NCBI GenBank assembly: GCA_035610835.1
Contig: CM069452.1
Location: 25,363,121-25,427,120 of the forward strand
Source: Ophiura sarsii
Taxonomy: Eukaryota > Echinodermata > Ophiuroidea > Amphilepidida > Ophiuridae
DNA: 64,000 nucleotides
Direction: 5' to 3'
The notes beneath the pieces were generated by a model. It was not told where the DNA came from. It did not search any database and saw nothing but the letters and a program-made list of their open reading frames with translations. The stretch's first letter is position 1; the number at the start of each line of letters is the position of its first letter. Positions 1 to 13,025 of this stretch are shown here, piece after piece. The translations under genes and the position numbers were made by a program.

Positions 1-1062
1 AACCGTACAGAATTGACCGAGATATGAGCAAAATTATGGCAATTTAGGGCCTTTTCAGCCCGGCTTTTGAGACTATTTCATGTTTGTTTTTCTCTGCGTA
101 CACTGTAACCATGCAGTCGGCGCGTAGCACATAACGCGTCGCATTGCGCCATGCAAAATAAACGCGCACACGCACTACACCCACGCATCCCTACACACGC
201 GGGCGGATAAATATTGTATACGCTGCGCCACACGGGGTTGGTTATGGTTTAGGCATTGGGGTTGAGATAAGCCACGGGGCGGGCGGATGTGCGGGGACGG
301 GCGGGGACGGCAGGGCGGGCGTGGGGGGGGGGGGCGGCAGCGGGTCATAAGGTTACGAAATAATGTGGTTTCTGATAAAACAAAACATGATATGGTGAAT
401 CTAAATTACGTAACATGGTGTCAGATGTGGGATTTGATACTGTATGCGACACGCTGGCGGACAAATATTGTAGCAATACGCCTTTTGTACGGGAGATGGT
501 TAAGGTTAGGCCTTGGCGTTGAGATATATAAACCGCGGGACGGGAACTTTAGGCCTTGGGTTGAGATATGCCACGGGCGGGGCGGGGGCGGTGACGAATG
601 GGGGTGTAATGTGGTTTGGGAGGCAGGGGGTTAATGAAGAAATGTGATGCTAAATTGCGTAACGGATATGCAGCGGACGGGAGCGGGCGGGGCGGGGCAG
701 GCGCCGGGGAGTGACTGGTGGGCTACGGGAGATGGTTAAGGTTTAGGCCTTGGAGTTGAAATATGCCACGGGGCGTGGGCGGGCGGGGGTTCTATTCCTG
801 TGTGTTTCGTTATAAATTTTCCAACACTTAGGCCTATGTGTTGTTTCATATGTAGGTGTTCTATCTGGTAGGCCCTACTCCCTAGCGGGAGAGCCCGATT
901 TAGGGCCTTTTCAGCCCGGCTTTTGAGACTATTTTAATGTTTGTTTTTCTCTGCGTACACTGTAACCATGCAGTCGGCGCGTAGCACATAACGCGTCGCA
1001 TTGCGCCATGCAAAATAAACGCGCACATGCACTACACCCACGCACCCCTACACCAGTGTTGT

Positions 1063-1207
1063 AGGACTCGGGACTCGGACTCGGACTCGAGTCCGACTCG
1101 AGTCCTTTTTTTCAAAGACTCGGACTCGGACTCGGTCCCAGTACTCAAAGACTCGGACTCGGACTCGGACTCGGACCCCAAGGACTCGAGGACTCGGCTT
1201 CGAGTCC
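1063..1207. repeat. GACTCG microsatellite
   Basis: A run of GACTCG hexamers, partly inverted (GAGTCC), interrupts a truncated satellite unit. The short open frames over it, rich in DS or RV repeats, are by-products of the hexamer. Confidence 0.9.
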
Positions 1208-2464
1208 TCATCGAGTCCGGCAAAATTGGGTTTTTTCAGGTGTTTTATTTTCATTAATTTATCTGAATTTTGTTTTGCTGAGGGACTAAATTTCGCAGTC
1301 CGCCGCTAGCAAAACAATAACTTTCATAAGTAACACAGAGGGTGCTGTTGTACCAGACCAGCAAGTAGCGCTACCATGGAACGCATATTCAGAAGAGGGG
1401 GCGGGGGGGTTGATCATGCGGCCACATCGCGCTAGATTATCCCCCCAAATGGTGCAGATGCTGATGGTCCTGAAGTGCAATGAGCATCTTCTTTAAATTC
1501 AACATATAACATTAGGCCAACTCAAAACTGATTTTGATGATTGATGAGGTCAAAACTCAGGTGTTGTCAAGCAATGAAATATTCAATTTTCTTTCCTGGT
1601 TCATTTTCATAGCCTTATTTTACTGACATTTTCTTTCAATGTCAGTACTCCCAGTTCCAAAGATATCGTCGATTTAGTATTGCTTTAAAAACAATGAAAT
1701 ACAAAGAACATTAAATTATATCCTGGCTTTTATCAGAATTATTAGCCTTAGCAATAGCAATAATTTACTTCTTTAACTCGATCTGTTGTTGTTCGTCCAT
1801 CGCAAAGCAAAGACAACAATGACAACAAAGACCAGTTACATAGTTGAATTTGATCTATGTGTCAGAGGATGACTAACAAGACCAATACGGGCAAGGAAGC
1901 AACTCCAACATGTGTGGCCCTTGTGATCAGTATCTGGCGTTGCTGCTCTCGTCTTGCGGATCTTTTCCTCTATACACTCTTTCTAATTTAAGTAATTTTG
2001 CATGCAAATAATTGCAAATAAGCAGTAATTAAAAGAACAACCACAAAGACAACACAAGTCTAATAAAGTAAGTTACTGAACTGACTGTGATTATACTTTG
2101 ATAAGTAATTATTATATAACGCATGGAAATATTCTAGCCATCTGATTGGTGGATACTACATCATAATAACACAAAATAGTTTGGTCCATTTCATGCTTGA
2201 CGTAACTTTCCGGTCTTGTTTTGTCTTTCAAAAAGTACTATTGACCGCGTACTATTGACCGGGCAAAAAATGCAATGCTTCGTACGATTTTGCCATAATG
2301 GCATGAAGGATCGACTCGCCTGTAAGATCTTTTTCATGTTTTGATAAAAATCGCACACAAAAATATTTTCATGCGTTATATAAATCAAATATGGACTGCT
2401 CTTTATTCGTGAAATGGGGTGAACTATATAATTGTTCCTCGGTGATCTGGAGACCTAAGGGGGC
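1208..2464. other. Non-coding stretch, nothing recognised
   Basis: Between the microsatellite and the inverted-repeat element I see no conserved frame, RNA gene or recognisable repeat. The short open frames here lack any protein-like pattern. Confidence 0.5.
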
Positions 2465-2823
2465 TATCATTTTCTTCGGGGGGGGGGGGCAAAAATATGG
2501 TGGGGGTCATAATTTTGTAAAATCTAAAATAGGGGTGGGGGTAGCAATTCAGATTCTAAAATTTCAAAACGGCAATTTTTTTCGCGCTTCGCGCGCATTC
2601 ATCTAAGCATATCCCTTATATATGTACACATTTACAACAGCTTTCCTGTTTATTTTTCATTATTTGCAATTTTAGTCATTAAAAAATCTAACTTCGATAG
2701 GCCTGGGGGGGGGGGGGGGGCGGGTCATAAAATTATTTTGTATCGGATAGGGGAGGTTATAAATTTATTAACAACGGCCATTGACATATTTGTGACCCCC
2801 CCCCCCTCCCGAAGAAAATGATA
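2465..2823. mobile_element. G-rich inverted-repeat element
   Basis: The ends are inverted: TATCATTTTCTTC followed by a G-run on the left, and a C-run followed by GAAGAAAATGATA on the right (2811-2823). The interior has further G-runs and no coding capacity. The right end abuts a satellite unit start, so it looks inserted into the array. Superfamily is not assignable. Confidence 0.6.
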
Positions 2824-5800
2824 TCCTGAAAAGGCTTTCTCATTTTGCATCTTAAAGCCGTGGATATTGCACTGATACTAAATAATGACCGGACACGGGT
2901 TATAAGCTATAAATGGCCGAAAACCGTACAGAATTGACCGAGATATGAGCAAAATTATGGCAATTTAGGGTCTTTTCAGCCCGGCTTTTGAGACTAATTT
3001 CTACGGGCCATGTTTGTTTTTCTCTGCGTACACTGTAACCATGCAGTCGGCGCGCGTTACACATAGCGCGCAGCAGTGCGCCATGCAAAATAAACGCGCA
3101 CACGCACTACACCCACGCACCCCTACACACGCGGGCGGGCAAATATTGGAGAAATACGCTGCGCCACGGGAGTTGGTTTCGGTTTAGGCCTTGGGGTTGC
3201 ATAAGCCACGGGGCGGGGGCGGGGCGGTTAGGGGTTGTGTGTAATGATCCCTTTAGGGCCTAGGTTATGTTATGGTTATGTAGTTTTGGATGGGGTTAAT
3301 AAAGAAATGTATTATTAAATTGCGTAACGATGGTGTCAGATGTGGGATTTGATACTGTATGTGACACGCGGGCGGACAAATATTGGAGAAGTACGCCGCA
3401 CTACGGGAGATAGTTAAGGTTAGGCCTTGGCGTTGAGATAAATTGCGGGCGGGGAACTTTGGGCTTTGTGGTTGAGGTATGCCACGGGGAGGGGCGGGCG
3501 GGGCGGTGACGAATGGGGGTTGTGTGTTATGATGTAATGTGGTTTGGGAGACAGGGAGTTAATGAAAAAATGTGATGCTAAATTGCGTAACGGATATGCC
3601 ACTGGACGGGGGCGGGCCGGGAGGGGACAGGGAGGGGGAGGGACGGGTGGGGTACGGGAGATGGTTAAGGTTTAGGCCTTGGTGTTGAAATATGCCACGG
3701 GGCGTGTGCGGGCGGGGGGTAATTTTCAATTTTTTTTTAAATTGAAATTTAAAAACTTTTGAATTAGGCTACAAAACCTTTTGATTTAAAACAAAAATGT
3801 TTTAAATATTGTTCTATTCCTATGTGTTTCGTTATAAATTTTCTACACTTTATTTTTGTAAGTGTCTATCTGGTAGGCCCTACTCCCTAGCGGGAGAGCC
3901 CGTCCGCAGGACGGGCGTCCCGCTAGTCTTACTATAATTCACCGTATGTTGTAAGATGTGTGTATGTATGTGTGTATCCTGAAAAGGCTTTCTCATTTTG
4001 CATCTTAAAGCCGTGAATATTGCACTGATAATAGATGATGTCTTGAGACGGGTTATAAGCTATAAATGGCCGAAAACCGTACAGAATTGACCGAGATATG
4101 AGCAAAATGATGTCCAATTTAGGCCTTTTCAGCCCGGCTTTTGAGACTAATTTCTACGGGCCATGTTTGTTTTTCTCTGCGTACACTGTAACCATGCAGT
4201 CGGCGCGCGTTACACATAGCGCGCAGCAGTGCGCCATGCAAAATAAACGCGCACACGCACTACACCCACGCACCCCTACACACGCGGGCGGGCAAATATT
4301 GGAGAAATACGCTGCGCCACGGGAGTTGGTTTCGGTTTAGGCCTTGGGGTTGCATAAGCCACGGGGCGGGGCGGGCGCTGACGGTTAGGGGTTGTGTGTA
4401 ATGATCCCCTTAGTGCCTACATGTAGGTTTAGGGTTATGTGGTTTGGGATGGGGTTAATAAAGAAATGTATTATTAAATTGCGTAACGATGGTGTCAGAT
4501 GTGGGATTTGATACTGTATGTGACACGCGGGCGAACAAATATTGGAGAAATACGCCGCGCTACGGGGGATGGTTAAGGTTAGACCTTGGCGTTGAGATAA
4601 GCCGCGGGGCGTGGAACTTTGGGCCTTAGGGTTGAGATATGTCACGGGGCGGGGCTGGCGGGGGCGGTGACGAATGGGGGTTGTTTGTTATGATGTGATC
4701 ATGGTAATGTGGTTTGGGAGACAGGGGGTTAATGAAGAAATGTGATGCTAAATCGCGTAACGGATATGCCACGGTGCGGGGGCAGGGGAGTGACGGGTGG
4801 AGTACGGGAGATGGTTAAGGTTTAGGCCTTGGGAGTTGAAATATGCCACGGGGCGTGGGCGGGCGAGGGGTCTTTTTTAATTGAAATTTGAAAACTTTTG
4901 AATTAATCCTACTACAAAACCTTTTGATTTAAAACAAAAATGTTTTAGATATTGTTCTATTTCTATTATGTGTTTCGTTATAAATTTTCCAACACTTTAA
5001 GTTGTTTCATTTTGTAGGTGTTCTATCTGGTAGGCCCTACTCCCTAGCGGGAGAGCCCGTCCGAAGGACGGGCGTCGCGCTAGTCTTACTATAATTCACC
5101 GTATGTTGTATGCATGTGTGTATGTATGTGTGTATCCTGAAAAGGCTTTCTCATTTTGCGTCTTAAAGCCGTGAATATTGCACTGATAATAGATGATGTC
5201 TTGAGACAGGTTATAAGCTATAAATGGCCGAAAACCGTACAGAATTGACCGAGATATGAGCAAAATTATGGCAATTTAAGGCCTTTTCAGCCCGGCTTTT
5301 GAGACTATTTCATGTTTGTTTTTCTCTGCGTACACTGTAACCATGCATTCGGCGCGTAGCGCACTAACGCGTCGCATTGCGCCATGCAAAATAAACGCGC
5401 ACACGCACTACACCCACGCACCCTACACACGCGGGCGGACAAATATTGGAGAAATACGCTGCGCCACGGGAGTTGGTTACGGTTTAGGCCTTGGGGTTGC
5501 ATAAGCCACGGGGCGGGAGCGGTGACGGTTAGGGGTTGTGTGTAATGATACCCTTAGGGCCTGGCGTTTATTAGGATTATGTGGTTTGGGATGGGGTTAA
5601 TAAAGAAATAAAGAAATAAAAAAATGTATTGTTAAATTGCGTAACGATGGTGTCAGATGTGGGATTTGATACTGTATGTAACACGCGGGCGGACACATAT
5701 TGGAGAAATACGCCGCGCTACGGGAGATGGTTAAAGTTAGGCCTTGGCGTTGAATTAGTAGCGGGCGGGGAACTTTTGGCCTTGGGGTTGAGATATGCCA

Positions 5801-6385
5801 CGGGGCGGGGCGGGCGGGGGCGGTGACGAATGAGGGTTGTGTGTAATGATGGAATGTGGTGTGGAGACAGGGGGTTAATGAAGAAATGGGATGCTAAATT
5901 GCGTAACGGATATGACACGGGGTGGCGGGCGGGGTGGGGACAGGGCGGGGAGGGATGGGTGGGGTACGGGAGATGGTTAAGGTTTAGGCCTTGGAGCTGA
6001 AATATGCCACGGGGCGTGGGCGGGCGGGGGGTCTTTTTCAAAAAATTTAATTGAAATATGAAAACTTTTAAATTACTTAGGCCTACTCAATACAAAACCT
6101 TTTGATTTACGCTACGGGAGATGGTTAAGGTTATAGGCCTTGGCGTTGAGATAAGCCGCAGGGCGGGGAACTTTAGGCCTTGGGGTTGAGATATGCCACG
6201 GTGCGGGGGGGGGGGGGTGGTGACGAATGGGGGTTATGTGTAATGATGTAATGTGGTTTGGGATGCAGGGGGTTAATGACGAAATGTGATGCTAAATTGC
6301 GTGCCGAATATGCCACGGGGTGGGCGGGCGGGGCAGGGCGGGGAGTGACGGTGGGGTACGGGAGATGGTTAAGGCAGGCCCCTGA

Positions 6386-8812
6386 CACTGTATTGTTCGA
6401 ATCGCCGAAAGCATGGACGGTCATGAATATACAATGAATAATCATATCAATGAATATACGTCATTTGTGAAGTCGAAAATGAAAAGTACCAGACCATAGT
6501 GGACGTGGACACGAACGGCCGTAATCTTTGAATCTCCGTTGATTTCAATGTTATGTTGGAGTGTTTTACCTAATTTCATATACTGACACCTCAGCTGACA
6601 CGACCTGAGGGATAATCAAACGGGGGAGGGGGGGGGGGGGGTCAAACAATTTCGCACAGTCCAAAAAAAATCGCACAGTCCAAAAAAATCGCACAGTAAA
6701 TGTATTACATCAAGGAGTTATTATAACTCCTTGATTACATGAACTCGTCCCCATTTTCCGCTTCTCCGTCCCCCGCTGGCTACGCTACTGGTTTGGTATA
6801 CTGATTGCAGTGATGCAGGTATAGAACTTGAGTCGGAATTTCAAAGTCTGGGAGGCACATGTTTTAAGGCATACCAAAATCAAACGTGGGAGGCACACCC
6901 ACGTATGATTTTGGTAGAAGACCCCCCCCCCCCCCCCCCCCGGGCTTTGGACAGCTGATTTGTGGTGCTCCAAAGACTAAATACTTTTTATTGGAAATTG
7001 AAACAGCGGTTTAAGCTATAACCAGTATAGGCATCGGTTATTTATTTGAACCATGGATTGAACACTAAACATGAAGCCAAAATGTTGACTAATTAGTTTA
7101 TCGGCACGGAAAAGTTGAAAAATATTGATACAAATAGAGTGACGCGTACCTCTTGCATCAAGTACCTTAGTGATCAACAAGTCAATCATGAATCTATTCT
7201 GACCGGTGTGTCACATGAAGATCACAGACTACATATATGCACAAGATTCAAGAGTAGAAAATAATCGCTGCTATACCTGACATGATGGGTTTTTTTAAAT
7301 TTAAACTGGGAGTGAAATGTGTTCGTATACAAATTGACGAAACTGTACGGCGCGGCGTACGGTATTCAGTGGCAGCCGGATCCTAATGTTCCCCCACCGA
7401 ATGTAACCTATACAAATATTCGTATGTCTGGCATCGTCTGAAAATCCCTGGTCGTCTGTTTAAATCTACAGCGCCCCCAAACCTATGCTGACTAATAACA
7501 TGCCGTTTAACCTGCCGTTAAACCTGGTTAAACATTGTTAAACGCGTTAAACGCCGGTCACGGACGCATTCCGGACGATTACTATAACTTATTCAAATAT
7601 GCAAAAGGTCCGTTTTCGTTACGTACGTTGGTATACTACTTTCCTATCCCAAAGTTAATAGTATCCCTGTTCGAATATCCCCTCCCATTATATACTCTCC
7701 CTGATATAATGGTAAAATCCCGGATGAGAACTGATAAAAGCAGAACAGGGAGCTGTCGGTTCGGGTGTTGGCATGGCCGTTATTCCTTTCTTTTTTAAAA
7801 CACAGCCTATTATACCTCCCTTATTTAGACTCATTGACGAATTGCTATCACTATAGCAATCGATTTATTATCAGTAAGCAAGTGGAAATTAGGGTAAGTC
7901 TAAGAGTAAACGAAAAAGTTACTATCAGTGTTGCAAAATTCGACAGTCATGTCATTGATAAACATACAAATACCGAAGTTTACGGTTTAATAAAATAAGC
8001 TTATTTAAAAACGAACTATCATTGGACAGTCCTACAAGATGTTCAAACATGGTTAAACGTCCCATTATTTTTACAATGGATACAATAGGCACCAATCATC
8101 CTTTGTTTGGCGCCAGTGATCGATTTATGTGAACAATTAACAATATTCTGTTAAATCAGTGTAGCAAATTGTTGCCAAATTCCAACCGTTCGTTAAAAAT
8201 TATTAACTGTTAGTGTCATATTGAAATGCATAGTATAAAACTGCTATACACTTTAAGATTGTATAGCAAATTTTGCAAAGTGTGGAGCATTTAGTGACGT
8301 GACACTGGCTGGGTAAGTTGTACGCCGCTTAAATTGTTATGGTTAGGACTTGATACAGTAGTACTACAGGTAAATTAATAATTGAACGAACACAACTAAG
8401 CAGCATATCGCGTACATTGCGTGAAGCGCGCATAACCATTTGCGTGATAATTTCGGGCGCGATCATCTTTGTACTGCGTTCGCGTTGTTCGTTCAATTAT
8501 TAATTTACCTATAGTAGGTAGGTACCTACCTATTTGCCCAATTGACAGATTCTTCTGTCAGCCAAAATTTGCAATAGAAAAGCGTGCACCACGGTGGCCA
8601 TCTTGTTTTTGCCAGTGTTTACAGAAATTTGCAAACTTGAATTTGACATGGTCACAATAATTTACTTTTTGTGAGCTACAATAATCCCCCTAATATTAAA
8701 AAGATACTGTTGGATAGTGTAGGGGCTAAATTTTATTCTTAAAACAAATTTGGTGAGATTGTTTTTATTTTAATTGCTCGAAACGGAGCGTTTCAACTAT
8801 GCGATATTCAAA
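6386..8812. other. Non-coding stretch with G-tracts and a small inverted repeat
   Basis: No gene is visible. The segment at 6610-6960 has long G/C homopolymers and repeated TCGCACAGT words that recur near 31.3 kb, so it is probably a remnant of a dispersed element. A 26-base inverted pair lies at about 8369-8394 and 8487-8513 (AATTAATAATTGAACGAAC and its complement), with a loop of about 95 bases. Confidence 0.5.
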
Positions 8813-9680
8813 CATGTAATTTTTTATCAATTTTTTCCTATCTTGAACCTGATATTTCTTCTTTTTATGAAGGGTCCATGTCTTGATTTTTTGGGGGCAT
8901 AGAAAGATTATTAAGTTGTCAACCTAAATAAATTAAGCGTGACGACACAATTTTTGGCCTTTTTTCAGGAAAAACGGTTCACGAAGACAAGGTGGATTCA
9001 ATTTTGAGTTTTTGTGCACATATTGGGTGCTTTATTGGTGCGGTTCAAAGTCAAAGTGAGGGGTTGTGTTCAATGATAATGATGATGGTATGATGGTCAA
9101 AGTAGGTGATTTTCATGTTTCATGAACTACATGGTATTCCCATGATTGAATCTTTACAAAATTACAGATGTTTTGGTCATCGTATACAATTTTGCATTAA
9201 ATTGGGCCCGATTTCGTTTAAATTGGGCTCTTTTTTGACCAATTTGGGTGCTTTTTAATCTAATGTCAATTTTTTATCATTTTTTTCCTGTCTTGAACCT
9301 GAAATTTCTTCTTTTTATGAAGGGTCCATGTCTTGGTTTTTGGGGGGCATAGAAAGATTATTAAGTTGTCAACCTAAATAAATTAAGCATGACGACACAA
9401 TTTTTGGCCTTTTTTCAGGAAAAACGGTTCACGAAGACAAGGTGGATTCAATTTTGAGTTTTTGTGCGCATATTGGGTGCTTTATTGGTGCGGTTCAAAG
9501 TCAAAGTGAGGGGTGTATTCAATGATAATTATGAGGTATGATGGTAAAAGTAGGTGATTTCCATGTTTCATGAACTACATGGTGTTCCCATGATTGATCT
9601 TAACAAATGTTTTGGTTGTCGTATGAAATTTGCCGTTAAATTGGGCTCTTTTTTGACCAATTTTGGGTGCTTTTTCAACT
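8813..9680. repeat. Tandem duplication, ~450-bp unit, two copies
   Basis: The segment beginning near 8813 is repeated from about 9263 at an offset of 450. Shared landmarks include TGAAGGGTCCATGTC, GGAAAAACGGTTCACG and GGTGCTTTATTGGTGCGG. The copies differ by scattered substitutions and small indels. No coding frame is conserved. Confidence 0.85.
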
Positions 9681-10708
9681 TTTGAATGGTTTTACTACGG
9701 GAGGGAGCATTTTTAAGTAAAAATACACATTTTTGAGTGTTTAAATATTAATTAAACTTAAATCAAAGTTAGTATGTTGATGAAAATGTGTACTTTGCCA
9801 TATTTAATGCATTTACAAATAAGATACACTAACAAAAACAGATCAAATAGGCCATTTACCACTCAGTGTTGCCTAAATTTACTTTGTGCAGTCCACACAT
9901 CTTTTATGGCTGAATTTCCTTGACATTCAAATAGCTGAATCTCCGCAACGGAATGTCCGTTTGACTTCATTTAAAATACATTTTCTTAGTTTAAATGAGC
10001 TCTTTAATTTGATACCAATCCCAACCTACAGAGTACAGTTGAATTTAAACACCTATGTACCTATAGTAGGATAACGTGATCGATAATTATTATTACTAGT
10101 GGCACTCCCGCTATGATAATTAAAACAAAAAATTGTCAATCACAGCGTCATGATCCGAGCGCTCGTGATCACTTCAAAGGTTGAGCGTGTCCTTGCTAGG
10201 GATGTTCATAAAATTTTGAAAATAAAAATATCTCTTTGAAAATGGAATATATGGAAACAATGTACTTTGCAATAAAAACTGATGGTTCAACCATGTCAGC
10301 AGGCTGAATAATAACAAAGTTATAACCAAAAGTAGTTTGCCGTATATTGCTAAAACTGGTCAAGTCATTCAAATTTTAAACTTTTTTAGCTTGTTAGGGC
10401 TTTAAAATCATGATGTCCAGTTGCTTGTGTGTGGTTAGTAAGACATCAGTGAATACATCCCAGCTTGTGTATACCATTATCGCTGGATTTAAATGAGGTA
10501 AACATGGAGTTTTCTACATATTTTGGCGACAAATTTTCAAAAAAATGTCGCTCTCTGTAGTCACTGATATGGACATCCCTATCCTTGCATGCAGTGCATT
10601 CCAAAACAGTCGCAACACGCCGTGGGGTCTTGCTGATAGGGCCGTGATTGGTCAATTACCTATTTGTTTACAAGTACGTAACATCTTACTGTTTTACTAC
10701 GCCCTTGC
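9681..10708. other. Non-coding stretch, nothing recognised
   Basis: No gene, RNA gene or clear repeat is seen between the 450-bp duplication and the start of the 2.0-kb duplication. The short open frames look random. Confidence 0.5.
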
Positions 10709-11044
10709 CATCACGAATGACGCAGTTATGCACGATACGCACCAGTTAAAGTTGCATGGGATGCTGGGGAATCGTACATGCTGTGATAAATTTTTGTTTT
10801 GATTATACATGTAGTAAGTAAACCCTACATACAACACCTACAAAATACAGTGAGGCATATATTGAGGCATGAAATGTCGCGTTGAAACCACACTATTTCA
10901 TTACACCTCATGGCCCTCCCTGTTACGCAATTTATTTAGGGGTTCAATAAGGTTTCGGAGTTGTTTATCTTGAATCGACAACGGTAAGACAGGTTTATTT
11001 TGCGAGGGCAGCTTACCCCGTTCAACAACGACCAAACATATTTA

Positions 11045-11457
11045 CAGGCCCGTCGGAACCGCTACGGCAGGTACGGCAGCTGCCGTACCACTTTTCCGGG
11101 GAGGGAAAAAAAAAAAAAAAAGTCTTCAAAATTTTTTAAAATATTCGAGAGAACATGATAAGGCATAACATGTACCTATAGTATACTGTACTATTTATAT
11201 CATAGACTGTAATCTATGACTTTACTGCACTGGACACAATGTTTAACAGTTGATCATTATTCCATATAATTTATTATAAGTGCTATTAACTTTACCATGA
11301 AATGTTTTGTTTCATTTCCCAAAAAGCGATAGCTTAAAGGGGGCTTCGCCCCCTTGGACCCCCACGAGGGGCTTTGCCCCTTCAAACCCTATTGGGGGTT
11401 GCACCCCCAAACCCCCGCTCGTGCCGTACTACTTTCAAATTTCTTCCGACGGGCCTG
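11045..11457. mobile_element. Non-autonomous hAT-type element
   Basis: The element has 14-bp terminal inverted repeats, CAGGCCCGTCGGAA and its complement. It is flanked by an 8-bp target duplication, CATATTTA, at 11037-11044 and 11458-11465. The uninterrupted site is present once in the second copy of the surrounding duplication. An 8-bp duplication and CAGG-type ends are hallmarks of hAT transposons. At 413 bp it encodes no transposase; the interior has a poly-A run and short GGGGGCTTCGCCCCC-type palindromes. Confidence 0.9.
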
Positions 11458-11690
11458 CATATTTACATCATTCATATGTGAATAGCGTTTTGGAAAATTG
11501 ATGAAAACAAGTAAAAAACGTGGTTTAATAGGCTTAATTTGACATAAAAAAAATAACAGCTGCTCTTTAAAAAACGGAACAAAATGTTTACGCTTTATTA
11601 TAATTAGGCCCTTATTTGGACATCGTCCGTTCCCTGTAAATGGGCGAGGGAACTTCTGAATGGGATGGGTAACATGGGTTACAAAAGGTA

Positions 11691-12716
11691 GGGGAGAGTG
11701 GGGTATGTTGGAACATTTTTCAGAAAAATGACTCTATAACGCAATTAAAATTGATTCAGGATTTAATAACTATATCAGTTCAAGCATACATCTGTGTGTT
11801 ACAAATACAGCATAATAAAATTTTAAGACCTGTTTATGTTTATTAAAATAATCCACTTTGAAAAAGTTATCTCAGCTGTTTCAACTAACCCCATGCATGG
11901 GGTTAGTTGGAACATGGCATGGGGTTAGTTGGAACATGGTGTGTGGTTACTTAAAAACTACACTGTAACTACTTACAACTGTTGTTAAATGATTTTAAAA
12001 ATCAATTTAAAAATCAATATGGCATGCCCTAATGATCAACAACAACAATCAACAACACTCAATTAAGGATACATAGTCTTTTAGTTAGTCTTCTTCGGAG
12101 TCTGCTTGAGACCTTTTGCAGTCACTGAAGTCTGTAGGTGTCTCAAGGGGGCTACGGTGAGATTAGCTGAAAAGACGATGTAGACTTCAAGTTCAATGGT
12201 TATAAAGTTGTTTACTATTGTTACAAATTGTACGCCTAACTATTTGTTTCCAAAACAATATTTCAGGTTCAGAACCTTAAGGATGTACCACATTTAAGTG
12301 TTCCAATAAACCCCATGCCCAATGTTTCAACTAACCCCGAGAGCACATGGCAGATGTTTAAGCTTATTGTGCAAAACATGGCATACAACTGCACACCTAT
12401 TTAGCCTTATTTTGTAGCTTAGTATAAGAGCCTAAACATACCAAAAATATAGCCACATGAATCTACAAACATCATAGAGATAATACAAAATTTCTTAATG
12501 TCAAAAAATTTAGTCAAAAGTTGAAAAATCAAACTTACCTTTCTAACTCTAAGTTAGTCTAAGAAGACTGAGACCCATGTGCTGTAGGCAGTGTGGTATG
12601 TGGGGGTTGCTTTTGCATACCACCTGATGGCAGTGTTTCTAGAAATTAATTGTTGGTTTTTAGGAAAATCTCAATGTTTCAACTAACCCCGCGTTCCAAC
12701 ATACCCCACTCTCCCC
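11691..12716. mobile_element. Non-autonomous Tc1/mariner-type element (1026 bp)
   Basis: Perfect 24-bp terminal inverted repeats begin GGGGAGAGTGGGGTATGTTG. They are flanked by TA on both sides (11689-11690 and 12717-12718), and the second duplication copy has the single TA empty site at 26378-26379. A TA duplication is the mark of the IS630/Tc1/mariner group. Inside, the motif GGGGTTAGTTGGAAC recurs near the left end and inverted near the right end. That could be a subterminal transposase-binding array, which is inference. No transposase frame is present. Confidence 0.9.
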
Positions 12717-13025
12717 TAAATATTAGAGAATACAAATTATTGCGCAAGTAATTGTGGAATTTAAAATATTTTGTAAATGTTTCACACATCACCTTTAACA
12801 CTCAGAGAAAAAATAAATCAAGAATGCGTTTAATTTACATAACACATTTTGATATATGTTTACAGAATATTTGTATCAAATTAAACACACCCCTCCATTT
12901 CAATAGTGGTACTGGTACGGTCCAAATAGATCTGAGGAATGTCATTTCACCGCGCGATGATACAAAATGGCGGTTCTCTTGTGCTGGGTAGCAACCGTTT
13001 CGGCTAAAATTGTGGCTTTAGGAAT

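Larger units (their letters stand above)
1..6385. repeat. Satellite-like array of ~1.15-kb tandem units
   Basis: A recurring block opens with a segment ending in AACCGTACAGAATTGACC, seen at about 1, 2922, 4075 and 5233, which gives a period of 1153-1158 bases in the intact stretch. Each unit carries, in order, a segment rich in CGCG/CACACGC, several G-rich stretches of the form GCCACGGGGCGGG, a segment reading GTAGGCCCTACTCCCTAGC, and then a new start (TATCCTGAAAAGGC at 2822, 3976 and 5135). A further partial unit begins near 895 and is cut short near 1050. The last unit is rearranged after about 6070, and a partial segment at 6105-6385 repeats the G-rich part. Short open frames across the array are not conserved between units, so I treat it as non-coding. 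Confidence 0.85.

Noticed and set aside
1027..1257. Short frames rich in SDSDS or RVRV
   Set aside because: They arise from the GACTCG microsatellite.
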